The notes: a model not told the origin generated them from the sequence alone. A stretch of 46,403 nucleotides of DNA from Syntrophorhabdaceae bacterium PtaU1.Bin034 (GCA_002067405.1 MVRP01000016.1:1-46403), one strand, 5' to 3'; positions 1-9,040 are shown, counted from the stretch's first letter. Made by a program: numbers and translations.

Positions 1-1589
1 GCGCCGGCCTCCATCACGGCCTTCTGGAATTCATCCCTCTCCCGGGGTCTCACATAGAAATCAACCGATCTGAGCCTCAGCATCTCTTCCCTTGTATAGC
101 CGAAGAGATCGAGCATGGGCTGGTTACAGTCAATGAACTGGCCGTTCAGCGCATTTACGTAGATCGCGTCAGTCGATCCCTCGAACAGGTCCCTGTAGCG
201 CCTCTCGCTCTCTCTCAAGGCCCTCTCCGCCCGTTCACGGTCTGTAATATCGAGTAGCGACAACAGGGTTTTGCTCGATCCCGGTATGAGGGCAACGGTG
301 GCAAGGACAGTCCTCGTCTCGCCCGACCGTTTCAAAAACTGGAATTCATAATTGCTCGGCGCAGCCTTTGAATCAATCCTTCTGGTATAATGGTAGCGTG
401 CAAGGCGTTCCACCTCGTTCGGCTGAAGGAATTCGATCCAGCTCATTTTCCCCTGGATCTCTTCCTTCGTGTACCCGGAAAGCTTCTCGAACTCCGTATT
501 CGCCAACGACACTGTCATATCTTCTTCCGTCATTATCGTTGCGCATCCGGTTGTCTCGAAGATCGTACGGTACCTGTCTTCCGATTCCTTGATTGCCTTT
601 TCCGCCCGTATGCGCTCGCTCACATCCCGCACGTTTACCATCACCACCTGCTCGTCGCCGTGTTTGATCAAGGTGGCAGCGACTTCGACATCCAGAACGG
701 AACCGTCCGCTCGCTTGTACCGGCGAAGCCCGAAAACATCGTGGCCGCTCTCCAGGGTTCTCTGGATATCTGCCCTTATAGCCTTGTCCTCGGAGACGAC
801 GATATCGGCGAAGGTCAGCTTCTTGACATCCTCTTCCCTGTAGCCCAGCATTTTCAGGAACTGATCGTTCACTTCCAGTACTTTGCCGCTCCTCGGGCCT
901 ACGATCAAAATGCCGTCGGACGAGCGCTTGACAAGAGAGCGATAACGGACCTCCGATTCCCTGAGCGCCGTTTCCACCCGCTCGCGCTCGACTATTTCCT
1001 GCTTCAGCAGGCGATTGGATCTGGAAAGCTCGGCAGTCCTTTCTCTTACCCTTTGATCCAGCTCCTGCTGGGCCTTCCGAAGCTCATCCTCCGCGCGCTT
1101 GCGCTCGGTAATGTCCGAAAGCATTACGATTACTCTTCCGTCGTCGAGCAGGGTCGGTTTGAATTCTATCTCCCGCGTCTGGCCGTCTTTACGCACGAAG
1201 CTGAAAACCCACGTCACACCTTTCTGAAGAACATCCTCCTTCCATGCCTTCCGGACCTTCTCCCTGTAATGCGGCTCCGGATAGGCCTTGCGGAGGAGAT
1301 CGCGGCCGGTCGGCGCGTCCTCGAGGCGGTAGCCGGTGATGTTCGTAAACTCCGGGTTGACATACACATACTTGCCGTGCCCGTCGATAAGGATCACGCC
1401 GTACGGCGCTTTTTGCAGGATGTGAAAGAAAGTCTTCCTTTCCTTCCTGAGCAGCTCCTGGGTTCTCTTGTGCTCGTGCTTGAGCGCCTCGATGCTCCGG
1501 GTCTGGGCGGTAATTACGGTTGCTCCTGATCTACTTTCCTGAGCGTTTTCCTCGGCCTTATCAATACCCGCTCTTTCCTTGGTTCCCAT
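1..1589 (-). CDS. Multi-PAS sensor protein (probable histidine kinase), 5' part only
   Basis: The frame stays open for 529 codons from an ATG at 1589 and runs off the window start, so the C-terminus is missing. I read four PAS domains: about residues 50-165, 212-330, 335-455 and 460 onward. Each is followed by a D-I/V-T/S-E-R motif typical of PAC segments (DITERKRAE, DVSERIRAE, DITDRERAE). A charged helical linker (about 165-210) separates the first two. An AGAGGAAAG ribosome site precedes the ATG. No transmembrane segment or signal peptide is visible, so it should be a cytoplasmic sensor of redox state or small ligands. A kinase or GGDEF output is expected but lies outside the window. It diverges from the ABC-F gene. 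Confidence 0.85.
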   Translation of the reverse strand, partial: MGTKERAGIDKAEENAQESRSGATVITAQTRSIEALKHEHKRTQELLRKERKTFFHILQKAPYGVILIDGHGKYVYVNPEFTNITGYRLEDAPTGRDLLRKAYPEPHYREKVRKAWKEDVLQKGVTWVFSFVRKDGQTREIEFKPTLLDDGRVIVMLSDITERKRAEDELRKAQQELDQRVRERTAELSRSNRLLKQEIVERERVETALRESEVRYRSLVKRSSDGILIVGPRSGKVLEVNDQFLKMLGYREEDVKKLTFADIVVSEDKAIRADIQRTLESGHDVFGLRRYKRADGSVLDVEVAATLIKHGDEQVVMVNVRDVSERIRAEKAIKESEDRYRTIFETTGCATIMTEEDMTVSLANTEFEKLSGYTKEEIQGKMSWIEFLQPNEVERLARYHYTRRIDSKAAPSNYEFQFLKRSGETRTVLATVALIPGSSKTLLSLLDITDRERAERALRESERRYRDLFEGSTDAIYVNALNGQFIDCNQPMLDLFGYTREEMLRLRSVDFYVRPRERDEFQKAVMEAG

Positions 1590-1698
1590 TCTTTCTTTCC
1601 TCTACGCCCGGAAATTTCTTTGTTTACAACATACTATACACTTTCATGGACGCCGATTGAAGCAGGAAATTACGGAGAGGCAACCGCAGGGCGCACGA

Positions 1699-1727
1699 TT
1701 GAACTTACTGCCTATCTTATGTAAGAT
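1699..1727 (+). promoter_or_regulatory. Candidate sigma-70 promoter of the ABC-F gene
   Basis: TTGAAC (1699-1704) and TAAGAT (1722-1727) are separated by 17 bases. The -10 lies in a palindrome with 7-base arms TATCTTA/TAAGATA (1713-1728). Match quality is moderate (TAAGAT is 4 of 6). Confidence 0.4.
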
Positions 1728-1744
1728 ATAACGTCTTACTGCCT
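1704..1744. repeat. Direct repeat CTTACTGCCT, 31-base period
   Basis: The 10-mer CTTACTGCCT occurs at 1704-1713 and 1735-1744, three helical turns apart, on either side of the candidate -10 element of the ABC-F gene. The arrangement resembles paired operator half-sites. Confidence 0.5.
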
Positions 1745-1773
1745 TAATATCACTTCTATGGTCAGGGTTTTCA

Positions 1774-3681
1774 ATGTTTTCAGTCTCTAATTTGACCAAA
1801 ACGTACGGGTTGCAAGTTGTATTCGACAATATCACCTTTACGGTGAACCAGGGCGAACGGATTGGCCTCGTCGGCAGGAACGGCAGCGGAAAGACCACCC
1901 TGCTGAGATTAATAGTGGGCGAGGAGGAGCCCGACTCAGGAACCATCAATACCCCTCGCAACTACTCGATCGGTTACCTGTCCCAGGTCCTTTCGTTCAC
2001 GCAAGGCACCGTGCTGAAGGAGGCCTCTCTCGGGCTGAAACCGAGCGAAGACGGGACGGACCAGACTTACAGGGTCAAGAGCATTCTTCTCGGTCTCGGG
2101 ATCGATCAGGCCGATTTTCACCGAGCGCCCAAAGAGCTTTCAAGCGGCTACCAGATCCGTCTCAACCTTGCGAAAGTTCTCGTTTCTGATCCCGACCTGC
2201 TGCTCCTCGACGAACCGACAAACTATCTCGATATCGTTTCCGTCCGCTGGCTCGGGCAATTCCTCCGCCAATGGAAGAATGAACTGATCGTGATCACCCA
2301 TGACAGGGCCTTCATGGACAGCGTCGTTACCCACGTCATGGGCATCCATCGGTACGGCATACGAAAGATAGCGGGCTCGACCCACAAGCTTTACGAGCAG
2401 ATCCTTCAGGAAGAGGAGGTGTACGAGAAAACCCGGATCAACGACGAAAGAAAGCGGCACGAACTGGAGCAGTTCATCAACAGGTTTCGCGCCCAGGCGT
2501 CACGGGCAAAAGCGGTCCAGTCAAAGATCAGGTTGCTGGAAAAGAGAAAGAGGCTGGACAAACTGGTAGAGCTGAGAAATCTTGATTTTCAGTTCCCTGC
2601 GGCGCCCTTCACCGGTAAATGGCTCATAGAGGTCCGTGACCTTGCCTTCTCTTACAATTCCGGCCCCGCCCTGATGCGACACCTCACTTTTTCCATCGGG
2701 AGACGCGACAGGATAGGGGTGATCGGGAAGAACGGCAAGGGAAAGACCACGCTTCTCACCCTTCTCGCCGGAGGTCTAGAGCCAGGCACAGGGACCATCA
2801 GCCGTTCCTCGAACGTGAAGATAGGTTACTTCGGGCAGGCGAACATTGACCGCCTGAATCTCGAAAACACCATAGAAGACGAGATTATGCGTGCCCATCC
2901 GGATTCAAGCCGGGGGGCAGCCCGGAATATGGCAGGGGTAATGCTTTTTGACGGCGACAAGGCCCTGAAGAAGATCTCCGTTTTGTCCGGGGGAGAAAAG
3001 AGCCGCGTGCTCCTCGGAAAGATGCTGGTGGAGCCGGCAAACCTGCTGCTCCTCGACGAACCGACAAACCATCTCGACATGGAATCGATCGATTCCCTCA
3101 TAGAGGCGGTCGATGCATTCGAAGGCGCCGCGGTCATTGCGACGCATAGCGAGATGGTGCTCAATGCGATTGCCGAAAAATTGATTATCTTTGATGGAGG
3201 AAACACCTGGCTGTTCGAAGGCTCGTATCAGGACTTTCTCGACCGGGTGGGCTGGCAGGATGAAGAGATGATCGTCAGGCAATCGGACCGGGCAGAGGAA
3301 AAGAAATGGCAGAGAACGGAAAAGAAGGAAATCAAAAGGATGAGGGCTGAGCTTATCTCCGAGCGCTCGCGGGCGCTCTCGCCGTTGGAACGTGACATTG
3401 CCCGCATTGAAAAAAGCATTATCGAGCTGGAAGAACGGGTGCAGGCAGACAATATCGCTCTCCTGCGCGCCTCGCAGACAGGAGAGGGGAACACGATCGT
3501 CGCCCTTTCCGTCTCCATCCACGATGCGAAAAAGAAGATCGAGGAACTGTTCGAGCAATTGGAGACAGTCTCGACCGAACACGCCGTCCTGGCAAGGGAG
3601 TTCGAGATAAGGTTCGAAGAACTCGAGCAAAAGAAAAAACCTTCGGAAACATGTGCCACAAGCAGTTCAAAATACCTTTAA
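1774..3681 (+). CDS. ABC-F family ATPase (ribosome-associated, duplicated ATP-binding cassette)
   Basis: The 635-residue protein has two ATP-binding cassettes and no membrane segments, the hallmark of ABC-F translation factors and resistance proteins (Uup/YheS/EttA group). Cassette 1 has Walker A GRNGSGKTT (34-42), signature LSSGYQ (122-127) and Walker B LLLLDEPTN (142-150). Cassette 2 has GKNGKGKTT (318-326), LSGGEKS (404-410) and LLLLDEPTNHLD (424-435). A charged helical linker (about 205-270) lies between them, and a coiled-coil tail (about 505-625) resembles Uup/YheS. The first signature has S for the usual G (LSSG for LSGG), which is common in cassette 1. Both catalytic glutamates after the Walker B aspartates are present. 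The exact subfamily cannot be fixed by eye. The start has only a weak ribosome site. Confidence 0.93.
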   Translation: MFSVSNLTKTYGLQVVFDNITFTVNQGERIGLVGRNGSGKTTLLRLIVGEEEPDSGTINTPRNYSIGYLSQVLSFTQGTVLKEASLGLKPSEDGTDQTYRVKSILLGLGIDQADFHRAPKELSSGYQIRLNLAKVLVSDPDLLLLDEPTNYLDIVSVRWLGQFLRQWKNELIVITHDRAFMDSVVTHVMGIHRYGIRKIAGSTHKLYEQILQEEEVYEKTRINDERKRHELEQFINRFRAQASRAKAVQSKIRLLEKRKRLDKLVELRNLDFQFPAAPFTGKWLIEVRDLAFSYNSGPALMRHLTFSIGRRDRIGVIGKNGKGKTTLLTLLAGGLEPGTGTISRSSNVKIGYFGQANIDRLNLENTIEDEIMRAHPDSSRGAARNMAGVMLFDGDKALKKISVLSGGEKSRVLLGKMLVEPANLLLLDEPTNHLDMESIDSLIEAVDAFEGAAVIATHSEMVLNAIAEKLIIFDGGNTWLFEGSYQDFLDRVGWQDEEMIVRQSDRAEEKKWQRTEKKEIKRMRAELISERSRALSPLERDIARIEKSIIELEERVQADNIALLRASQTGEGNTIVALSVSIHDAKKKIEELFEQLETVSTEHAVLAREFEIRFEELEQKKKPSETCATSSSKYL

Positions 3682-3691
3682 AGGAGTCAGC

Positions 3692-4444
3692 ATGAGACAA
3701 CTGGTGATCGGATTGGCCGTTTTGATCTTCGCAGCCGGCGTTTGCATTGCGGAGGAACCGGTATTAAAGACACAAAAAGACAAGGTAAGCTACGTCATCG
3801 GCATGTTCGTCGGCAAAGATATGAAAAACCAGGGGATCGACCTCAACAGCGATGTTTTCGTTAAAGGCTTCAGGGATGCCCTTGCCGACGCCAAACCGGC
3901 CCTTTCCGATCAGGAAGCACAGGAGGTCATGAAAACCTTCAGGACGGAGATGACCGCAAAGAAACAGGCGGAGATGAAGAAGCTCGGCGAGGAGAACAAG
4001 AAGAAATCCGAAGCATTCCTTGCGGAGAACAAGAAAAAGCCGGGTGTACAGACATTGCCGAGCGGCTTGCAGTACAAGGTGATCAAAGAAGGGACGGGGA
4101 ATAAGCCGACTGCATACGATAACGTCACCGTTCATTACCGTGGCACCCTTGTTGACGGGACCGAGTTCGACAGCTCATACAAACGGAATGAACCGGCAAA
4201 ATTTCCTGTTACGGGCGTCATACCGGGCTGGACCGAAGCACTGCAACTGATGAAAACAGGTTCGAAATGGCAGCTCTTCATCCCGTCCAACCTGGCGTAC
4301 GGGGAAGCAGGGGCAGGAAAAGCCATTCCACCCAACGCCGCGCTTGTCTTCGACGTTGAGCTTGTGTCAATTGCCTCGGTTGATGGTCAGGCGGCGCCGA
4401 AAACGAATCAGAAGCCGGGTAAGGGGACCAAGGGCGGAAAGTAA
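3692..4444 (+). CDS. FKBP-type peptidyl-prolyl cis-trans isomerase, exported (Mip/FkpA-like)
   Basis: The start is ATG 3692, preceded by AAGGAG at 3681-3686; a start further upstream would lose the signal peptide. Residues 1-20 form a signal peptide, with likely cleavage after CIA before EEP. There is a cysteine near the end of the signal, but the -1 residue is V, so a lipobox is unlikely. Residues about 25-115 are the helical FKBP N-terminal dimerisation domain. Residues about 120-228 are the FKBP catalytic domain, with VHYRGTLVDGTEFDSS and PPNAALVFDVEL motifs. The tail is Lys/Gly-rich. It should catalyse proline isomerisation during folding of periplasmic or outer-membrane proteins. It begins 10 bases after the ABC-F stop, so the two are probably co-transcribed. 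Confidence 0.93.
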   Translation: MRQLVIGLAVLIFAAGVCIAEEPVLKTQKDKVSYVIGMFVGKDMKNQGIDLNSDVFVKGFRDALADAKPALSDQEAQEVMKTFRTEMTAKKQAEMKKLGEENKKKSEAFLAENKKKPGVQTLPSGLQYKVIKEGTGNKPTAYDNVTVHYRGTLVDGTEFDSSYKRNEPAKFPVTGVIPGWTEALQLMKTGSKWQLFIPSNLAYGEAGAGKAIPPNAALVFDVELVSIASVDGQAAPKTNQKPGKGTKGGK

Positions 4445-4512
4445 GACCGGGAAAGACCGATCGCGATGTTCAAGGGTGAAGCCGGAACGGCCCGCCATTG
4501 ACAGTGTGAAAT

Positions 4513-5730
4513 ATGGCAGATCAGGATCTTGCGAAGCTGAGGATAGAGAAGGCCCCGGTGTCGGGACGGCCGCGCCGGAGGAAGAAGCGTCTTTTGCTCG
4601 CATCAGCCGTGGCAATTCTCCTCCTGTTGGGGATCCTGTACTGGGCAGGCATCATCGCACCCGCTGTTCCGGTGCAGGTCGCCACGGTCACGCAGGTCTA
4701 CCCGTCTCAGACCTTTACCCTTTTGAATGCGAGCGGCTATGTTGTTGCCCAGCGTAAATCAGCCCTTGCCTCGAAAGTGACGGGTCGCCTCATATGGCTC
4801 GGGGTCGAGGAAGGCAGCAGGGTCAAGGCAGGAGACGTCGTCGCAAAACTCGAGAGCCAGGACGTACTGGCGACGCGCGACCAGGCCCGGGCAAACCTGA
4901 ACACCGCGCGCTACAACCTCGATCAGGCAAAGGCCGAACTCGCAGACGCCACACTGGCCCTCAAAAGGGCAAAGGAGTTGGTATCAAGGGGATATATTGC
5001 ACGGTCCGACTATGACACGGCCGTTGCCCGGCACCGCAAGGCCGTGGCGGCGGTCGAGGCAGGCCAGGCCACGGTAAAGGCGAACACCGCCGCTCTGGAG
5101 GGGGCCGAGGTATCTCTAGAGTATACCTTTATCAGGGCGCCTTTCAACGCTGTTGTACTCACGAAAAACGCCGATGTGGGAGACATAGTCACCCCGATCG
5201 GGGCAGCAGCCAACGCCAAGTCGGCGGTGGTGACCATTGCGGATATGGGTTCGCTGAAAGTCGAAGCCGACGTCGCGGAGTCGAACCTGAGCCGGGTGCA
5301 GGTCGGGCAGCCGTCCGAGATCCAGTTGGATGCCCTCCCCGGCACCCGGTTTCCCGGAAAAGTCCATATGATCGTTCCGACTGCCGACCGCACAAAGGCG
5401 ACGGTGCTGGTCAAGGTCGGGTTTCTCGAAATGGACCCTCGAATACTGCCCGAGATGAGCGCGAAGGTTGCTTTTCTTTCCCGGCCCCCAACCGGAGCGG
5501 AAAGAACCCCGAAGACAGCGGTAAATAAGACCGCAATAGTAAGCAGGAATGGCAACACCGTAGCCTTCGTGATAAAGGAAGACAAGGTATTCCAGACGCC
5601 GGTCACCCCGGGAGAGGAGATGGGCGACATGGTGGAGGTCCGCCGGGGGTTGAGCGCGGGCCAAAAGGTCGTCGTAACGCCTCCGTCAGGGCTCAGGAGC
5701 GGATCAAAAATAAAAGCGGTGGAAAAGTAA
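4513..5730 (+). CDS. Membrane fusion protein of an ABC exporter (HlyD/MacA family)
   Basis: The 405-residue protein begins with a basic cytoplasmic stretch (RPRRRKKR near 20-27) and one transmembrane helix (about 27-46), followed by a periplasmic adaptor. It has a lipoyl-like beta domain (SGYVVAQRKSALASKVTGR), a long alpha-helical hairpin (about 115-200) and a beta-barrel domain. This is the periplasmic adaptor joining an inner-membrane transporter to an outer-membrane duct. The ATPase follows at once and two FtsX-type permeases come next, so this is a MacA-type rather than an RND adaptor. No TolC homologue is present in the window. The start ATG at 4513 has a poor ribosome site, but no better in-frame start is visible. 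Confidence 0.9.
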   Translation: MADQDLAKLRIEKAPVSGRPRRRKKRLLLASAVAILLLLGILYWAGIIAPAVPVQVATVTQVYPSQTFTLLNASGYVVAQRKSALASKVTGRLIWLGVEEGSRVKAGDVVAKLESQDVLATRDQARANLNTARYNLDQAKAELADATLALKRAKELVSRGYIARSDYDTAVARHRKAVAAVEAGQATVKANTAALEGAEVSLEYTFIRAPFNAVVLTKNADVGDIVTPIGAAANAKSAVVTIADMGSLKVEADVAESNLSRVQVGQPSEIQLDALPGTRFPGKVHMIVPTADRTKATVLVKVGFLEMDPRILPEMSAKVAFLSRPPTGAERTPKTAVNKTAIVSRNGNTVAFVIKEDKVFQTPVTPGEEMGDMVEVRRGLSAGQKVVVTPPSGLRSGSKIKAVEK

Positions 5731-5747
5731 AGGTGGAAAGGACGGCA

Positions 5748-6419
5748 ATGGTAGAAGTGCAGGAGGTGAGCAAATCCTACCGGAGAGGCGATACCCTTGT
5801 TCCTGTGCTTCGGGACATATCCCTCACGATCAACGAAGGCGATTTTCTTGCGCTCATGGGACCATCGGGCTCAGGCAAGTCAACGCTCCTCAACCTCATT
5901 GCAGGGATTGACAAAGCCGATTCCGGCACGATAACGGTGGGGGGTGTCGACATCACTTCTCTTGGTGAAACCGACCTTGCAGCCTGGCGGGCAAATAATG
6001 TCGGATTCATCTTTCAGTTCTACAACCTTATTCCCGTGCTTACCGCCTTTGAGAACGTGGAGCTTCCTCTCCTGCTCACCGGTCTGTCGGCGGCCGAAAG
6101 GCGGGAGCATGTGGAGCTTGCCCTTTCGGTCGTGAACCTTGCCGACCGTATGGATCATCGTCCGGCTCAACTTTCGGGTGGCGAGCAACAACGCGTGGCT
6201 ATCGCGCGGGCCATTGTGACCGATCCCGAAATCCTTGTGGCGGATGAGCCTACTGGCGACCTCGACCGCGTGTCGGCCGAGGAAGTGCTGCAACTTATGG
6301 ACAACCTCAACACAAAATCGGGAAAAACCGTTATCATGGTTACCCACGATCCCAAGGCTGCTGAAAAGGCCCACTTGATCAGGCACCTCGAAAAGGGTGT
6401 GCTGAGAACGACACCCTGA
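5748..6419 (+). CDS. ABC transporter ATP-binding protein (MacB/LolD type)
   Basis: The product is about 223 residues. ATG 5748 is preceded by GGAAAGGA at 5735-5742; a GTG at 5733 is in frame but badly spaced. Motifs are Walker A GPSGSGKST, the Q-loop in FIFQFYNLIPVLTAFENVE, the signature LSGGEQQRVAIARA, Walker B ILVADEPTGDLD and an H-loop in MVTHD. The FQFYNL and ADEPTGDLD variants are typical of the LolD/MacB/FtsE group, which works with FtsX-fold permeases. It powers the exporter formed with the flanking adaptor and permease genes, probably as a homodimer on the inner face of the cytoplasmic membrane. Confidence 0.95.
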   Translation: MVEVQEVSKSYRRGDTLVPVLRDISLTINEGDFLALMGPSGSGKSTLLNLIAGIDKADSGTITVGGVDITSLGETDLAAWRANNVGFIFQFYNLIPVLTAFENVELPLLLTGLSAAERREHVELALSVVNLADRMDHRPAQLSGGEQQRVAIARAIVTDPEILVADEPTGDLDRVSAEEVLQLMDNLNTKSGKTVIMVTHDPKAAEKAHLIRHLEKGVLRTTP

Positions 6420-6433
6420 AAAGGTGGCCGGAG

Positions 6434-7591
6434 ATGTTTCTCCTCAAGCTGATCTTTAAGAATGCCTTCCGCCACAGGCTGAGGGCCTGGCTGACCATCC
6501 TGAGCATCACCACAGCCATTCTCGCATTCGGTCTTCTCCGGACGGTCATCAGTGCCTGGTATGTGGGGGTCGAAGCAGCGTCCGCAAATCGTCTTGTCAC
6601 GAGAAACGCCGTATCGTTCATCTTTCCCCTGCCCCTCTCGTATAACGAAAAGATCAGGGCCATACCGGGCGTCAGGCAGGTGACCTATGCGACGTGGTTT
6701 GGCGGCGTCTATATCGACGAAAAGAACTTCTTTCCCAGTTTTGCAGGAGAATTCAGGACATACCTTGCCCTCTATCCTGAATATGTGATTCCTCCCGATC
6801 AACTGGAAGCCCTCCTTCGCGACCGGAAAGGCTTTGCAGCGGGACGAAAGCTTGTTAACCGGTTCGGGTGGAAGATTGGTGACAACGTTGTCCTCAAAGG
6901 AACCATTTTCCCGGGAAATTGGGAATTCGTCCTCCGCGCGGTCTATCGCGGCAGAACAGACAATGTCGACGAGACAATGTTTCTCTTCCACTGGGACTAC
7001 CTGAATGAGAAGTTGAAACAGACCTCGCCATCGAGGGCCGATCAGGTCGGCTTTTACCTGATCGGCGTCGAGCGGCCGGAGAGCGCCGCCGATACCGCCG
7101 CTGCCATCGATAATACCTTCAAGAATTCTTTTGCCGAGACCCTGACAGAGACCGAAAAGGCGTTCAATATGTCGTTCATTTCCATGTCGGAGGCCATAAT
7201 TATGGTGATCCGGCTTGTCTCTCTCGCGGTGATCATCATAATTATGGCTGTTGCGGCCAACACGATGTCCATGACGGTACGCGAAAGGATCGGGGAATTT
7301 GCCGTCCTCAAGACGCTTGGCTTCGGGGCCTGGCGCATAACGGCGCTTATTCTGGGCGAGTCCCTCGTGATCACCCTGCTCGGCGCCTTATTCGGCATAC
7401 TTTTCACCTTCCCTGCAGCTCAAGCGTTTGGAAACGCGTTGAGCATGTATTTCCCCGTTTTCAGGGTCTCTGCCGACACCATCTATCTCGATGCAGCGGC
7501 AGGCTTTTCAGTGGGTTTTGTTGCGGCCATAATCCCTTCGTGGCGGGCGGTCAGGATAAGGATCGCGGACGGTTTGAGGAGGATCGGTTAG
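6434..7591 (+). CDS. ABC transporter permease, FtsX/MacB fold (first of two)
   Basis: The 385-residue protein has one N-terminal transmembrane helix (about 18-38), a periplasmic MacB-type core domain (about 45-240) and three C-terminal helices, the FtsX topology. The C-terminal block has the family motif RERIGEFAVLKTLGF, found in MacB/LolC/LolE permeases. It starts 14 bases after the ATPase stop. The ATP-binding domain is a separate gene, unlike E. coli MacB. With the next permease it probably forms a heterodimer that drives lipoprotein, lipid or small-molecule export through the adaptor. Confidence 0.92.
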   Translation: MFLLKLIFKNAFRHRLRAWLTILSITTAILAFGLLRTVISAWYVGVEAASANRLVTRNAVSFIFPLPLSYNEKIRAIPGVRQVTYATWFGGVYIDEKNFFPSFAGEFRTYLALYPEYVIPPDQLEALLRDRKGFAAGRKLVNRFGWKIGDNVVLKGTIFPGNWEFVLRAVYRGRTDNVDETMFLFHWDYLNEKLKQTSPSRADQVGFYLIGVERPESAADTAAAIDNTFKNSFAETLTETEKAFNMSFISMSEAIIMVIRLVSLAVIIIIMAVAANTMSMTVRERIGEFAVLKTLGFGAWRITALILGESLVITLLGALFGILFTFPAAQAFGNALSMYFPVFRVSADTIYLDAAAGFSVGFVAAIIPSWRAVRIRIADGLRRIG

Positions 7592-8757
7592 TGAAGATCC
7601 CGCTCTCTTATAGTGTCAGGAACCTCTGGGCAAGGAGGCTGACGACCGTGCTCACTGCCTCCGGCATGGCCCTCGTCGTCTTCGTCTTCACCACTATCCT
7701 GATGCTCGCCCAAGGTCTCCAGAAAACGCTTGTGGAAACGGGTTCTCCGGATAATGTGCTGGTTATCAGAAAGGGCTCGGGCACGGAGGTGCAGAGCAGC
7801 ATCGAACGGTTGCAGGCATCGATCGTCGAGACAGATCCTCAGGTGGCTGTCGGAGCGGATGGGAACCCCCTTCTGGCCAAGGAACTCCTTGTTCTGATCA
7901 CACTGCCCAAACGAGGGACCACCAAGCAGTCGAATGTCACGGTCAGGGGCATCGGAACGAGTTCAATGGCTTTGCGGCCTCAGGTAAAACTTACCAATGG
8001 ACGCTTGCCGAGGAGTGGCTCCCTTGAGGTGATAGCAGGCTCAAGCGTGGCAGAGCGCTTTACCGGCGGGGGACTCGGAGAGACGTTGCGCTTCGGCATG
8101 AATACCTGGACGATAGTAGGGGTTTTCGATGCGGGCAACACCGCCTTCAGCTCGGAAGTATGGGGAGATGTCGATCAGCTCATGCAGGCGTTCCGCCGTC
8201 CCGTCTACTCATCGGTTATTTTCAAGCTCCGCGACCCTGCTCAATTCGATGCGGTAAAGAAGCGGATCGAAGGTGATCCGCGCCTCACCCTTGAGGCCAA
8301 GCGTGAAACTCGCTACTACCTCGAACAATCGGAGATGATGGCCATGTTCCTCCGCATCCTCGGCATCTCCCTGACCCTCATCTTCTCATTCGGTGCAGTA
8401 ATCGGAGCAATGATCACCATGTACTCGGCGGTAGCAAGCAGGACAGCCGAGATTGGGACGCTCCGCGCCCTCGGATTTCAAAGGACCAGTATCCTCGGCG
8501 CTTTTCTCTTTGAGGCTCTTTTCCTCGGATTGATAGGAGGCCTCACAGGCCTTCTCTTTGCGTCTCTTATGCAGTTTCTCACCATTTCCACCGTCAATTT
8601 TCAGACTTTCTCGGAGCTCGCTTTTACTTTTGCCCTCACCCCGGGGATCGCTTTCTCAAGCCTTCTTTTTGCATTGATCATGGGCTTTGTCGGAGGCCTT
8701 CTTCCTGCGGTACGGGCTGCCAGAATGAGTATTGTCGACGCCCTGAGGGCAGCATAG
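7591..8757 (+). CDS. ABC transporter permease, FtsX/MacB fold (second of two)
   Basis: The start is GTG 7591, which shares one base with the preceding TAG stop and has AGGAGGA 7-13 bases upstream; this gives 388 residues. The layout is the same as its partner: a helix near 18-38, a periplasmic domain with the GNTAFSSEVWGD motif of MacB-like proteins, and three C-terminal helices carrying SRTAEIGTLRALGF. It ends in VRAARMSIVDALRAA, a common FtsX-permease ending. Tight overlap with the first permease supports a heterodimeric transporter. It is the last gene of the exporter cluster; a large intergenic region follows. Confidence 0.92.
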   Translation: MKIPLSYSVRNLWARRLTTVLTASGMALVVFVFTTILMLAQGLQKTLVETGSPDNVLVIRKGSGTEVQSSIERLQASIVETDPQVAVGADGNPLLAKELLVLITLPKRGTTKQSNVTVRGIGTSSMALRPQVKLTNGRLPRSGSLEVIAGSSVAERFTGGGLGETLRFGMNTWTIVGVFDAGNTAFSSEVWGDVDQLMQAFRRPVYSSVIFKLRDPAQFDAVKKRIEGDPRLTLEAKRETRYYLEQSEMMAMFLRILGISLTLIFSFGAVIGAMITMYSAVASRTAEIGTLRALGFQRTSILGAFLFEALFLGLIGGLTGLLFASLMQFLTISTVNFQTFSELAFTFALTPGIAFSSLLFALIMGFVGGLLPAVRAARMSIVDALRAA

Positions 8758-8778
8758 AACGTTCGGCAAAGACATCGT

Positions 8779-8800
8779 TATGTTCACATGGCTGAACATA
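8779..8800. promoter_or_regulatory. Inverted repeat TATGTTCA-N6-TGAACATA
   Basis: Perfect 8-base arms at 8779-8786 and 8793-8800 flank a 6-base centre CATGGC. No T-tract follows, so it is not a terminator. The size and N6 spacing fit a dimeric helix-turn-helix operator such as a CRP/FNR-family site, though the sequence is not a standard FNR or CRP site. Confidence 0.5.
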
Positions 8801-9014
8801 CTGGAGTTCCCGGGAATCCCCATCGGGCGCATGCATTTTTACCGGTTCATGAGTGCCGCCAAAGAACCTCGTGCGCATGTGATTTTGCCTGTTCACCCTT
8901 CATTGTAGCACTGATGCTCGCAAAACCATGTGCCTTTGCGCATGGCCATATTTTTCCCCAGTCTTTTCGCCGGAAAAAAATCCCATAGCATGTGATTTTT
9001 TTCCTTTTGCGGTA

Positions 9015-9040
9015 TTGACAAGGTCGGTCCAGTATGATAA
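9015..9040 (+). promoter_or_regulatory. Weak candidate promoter of the hdr operon
   Basis: A perfect TTGACA at 9015-9020 is followed by TATGAT (9033-9038, 12-base spacer) or TGATAA (9035-9040, 14-base spacer). Both spacers are too short for an ordinary sigma-70 promoter, so the element would need an activator or is coincidental. Confidence 0.25.

Noticed and set aside
390..1529. Long plus-strand frame opposite the PAS sensor
   Set aside because: The minus strand encodes clear PAS repeats through the whole stretch; the plus-strand product has no recognisable domain and is an antisense shadow.
8788..8988. 66-codon frame in the hdr upstream region
   Set aside because: No ribosome site, unlikely composition, and it runs through the repeat-rich control region.
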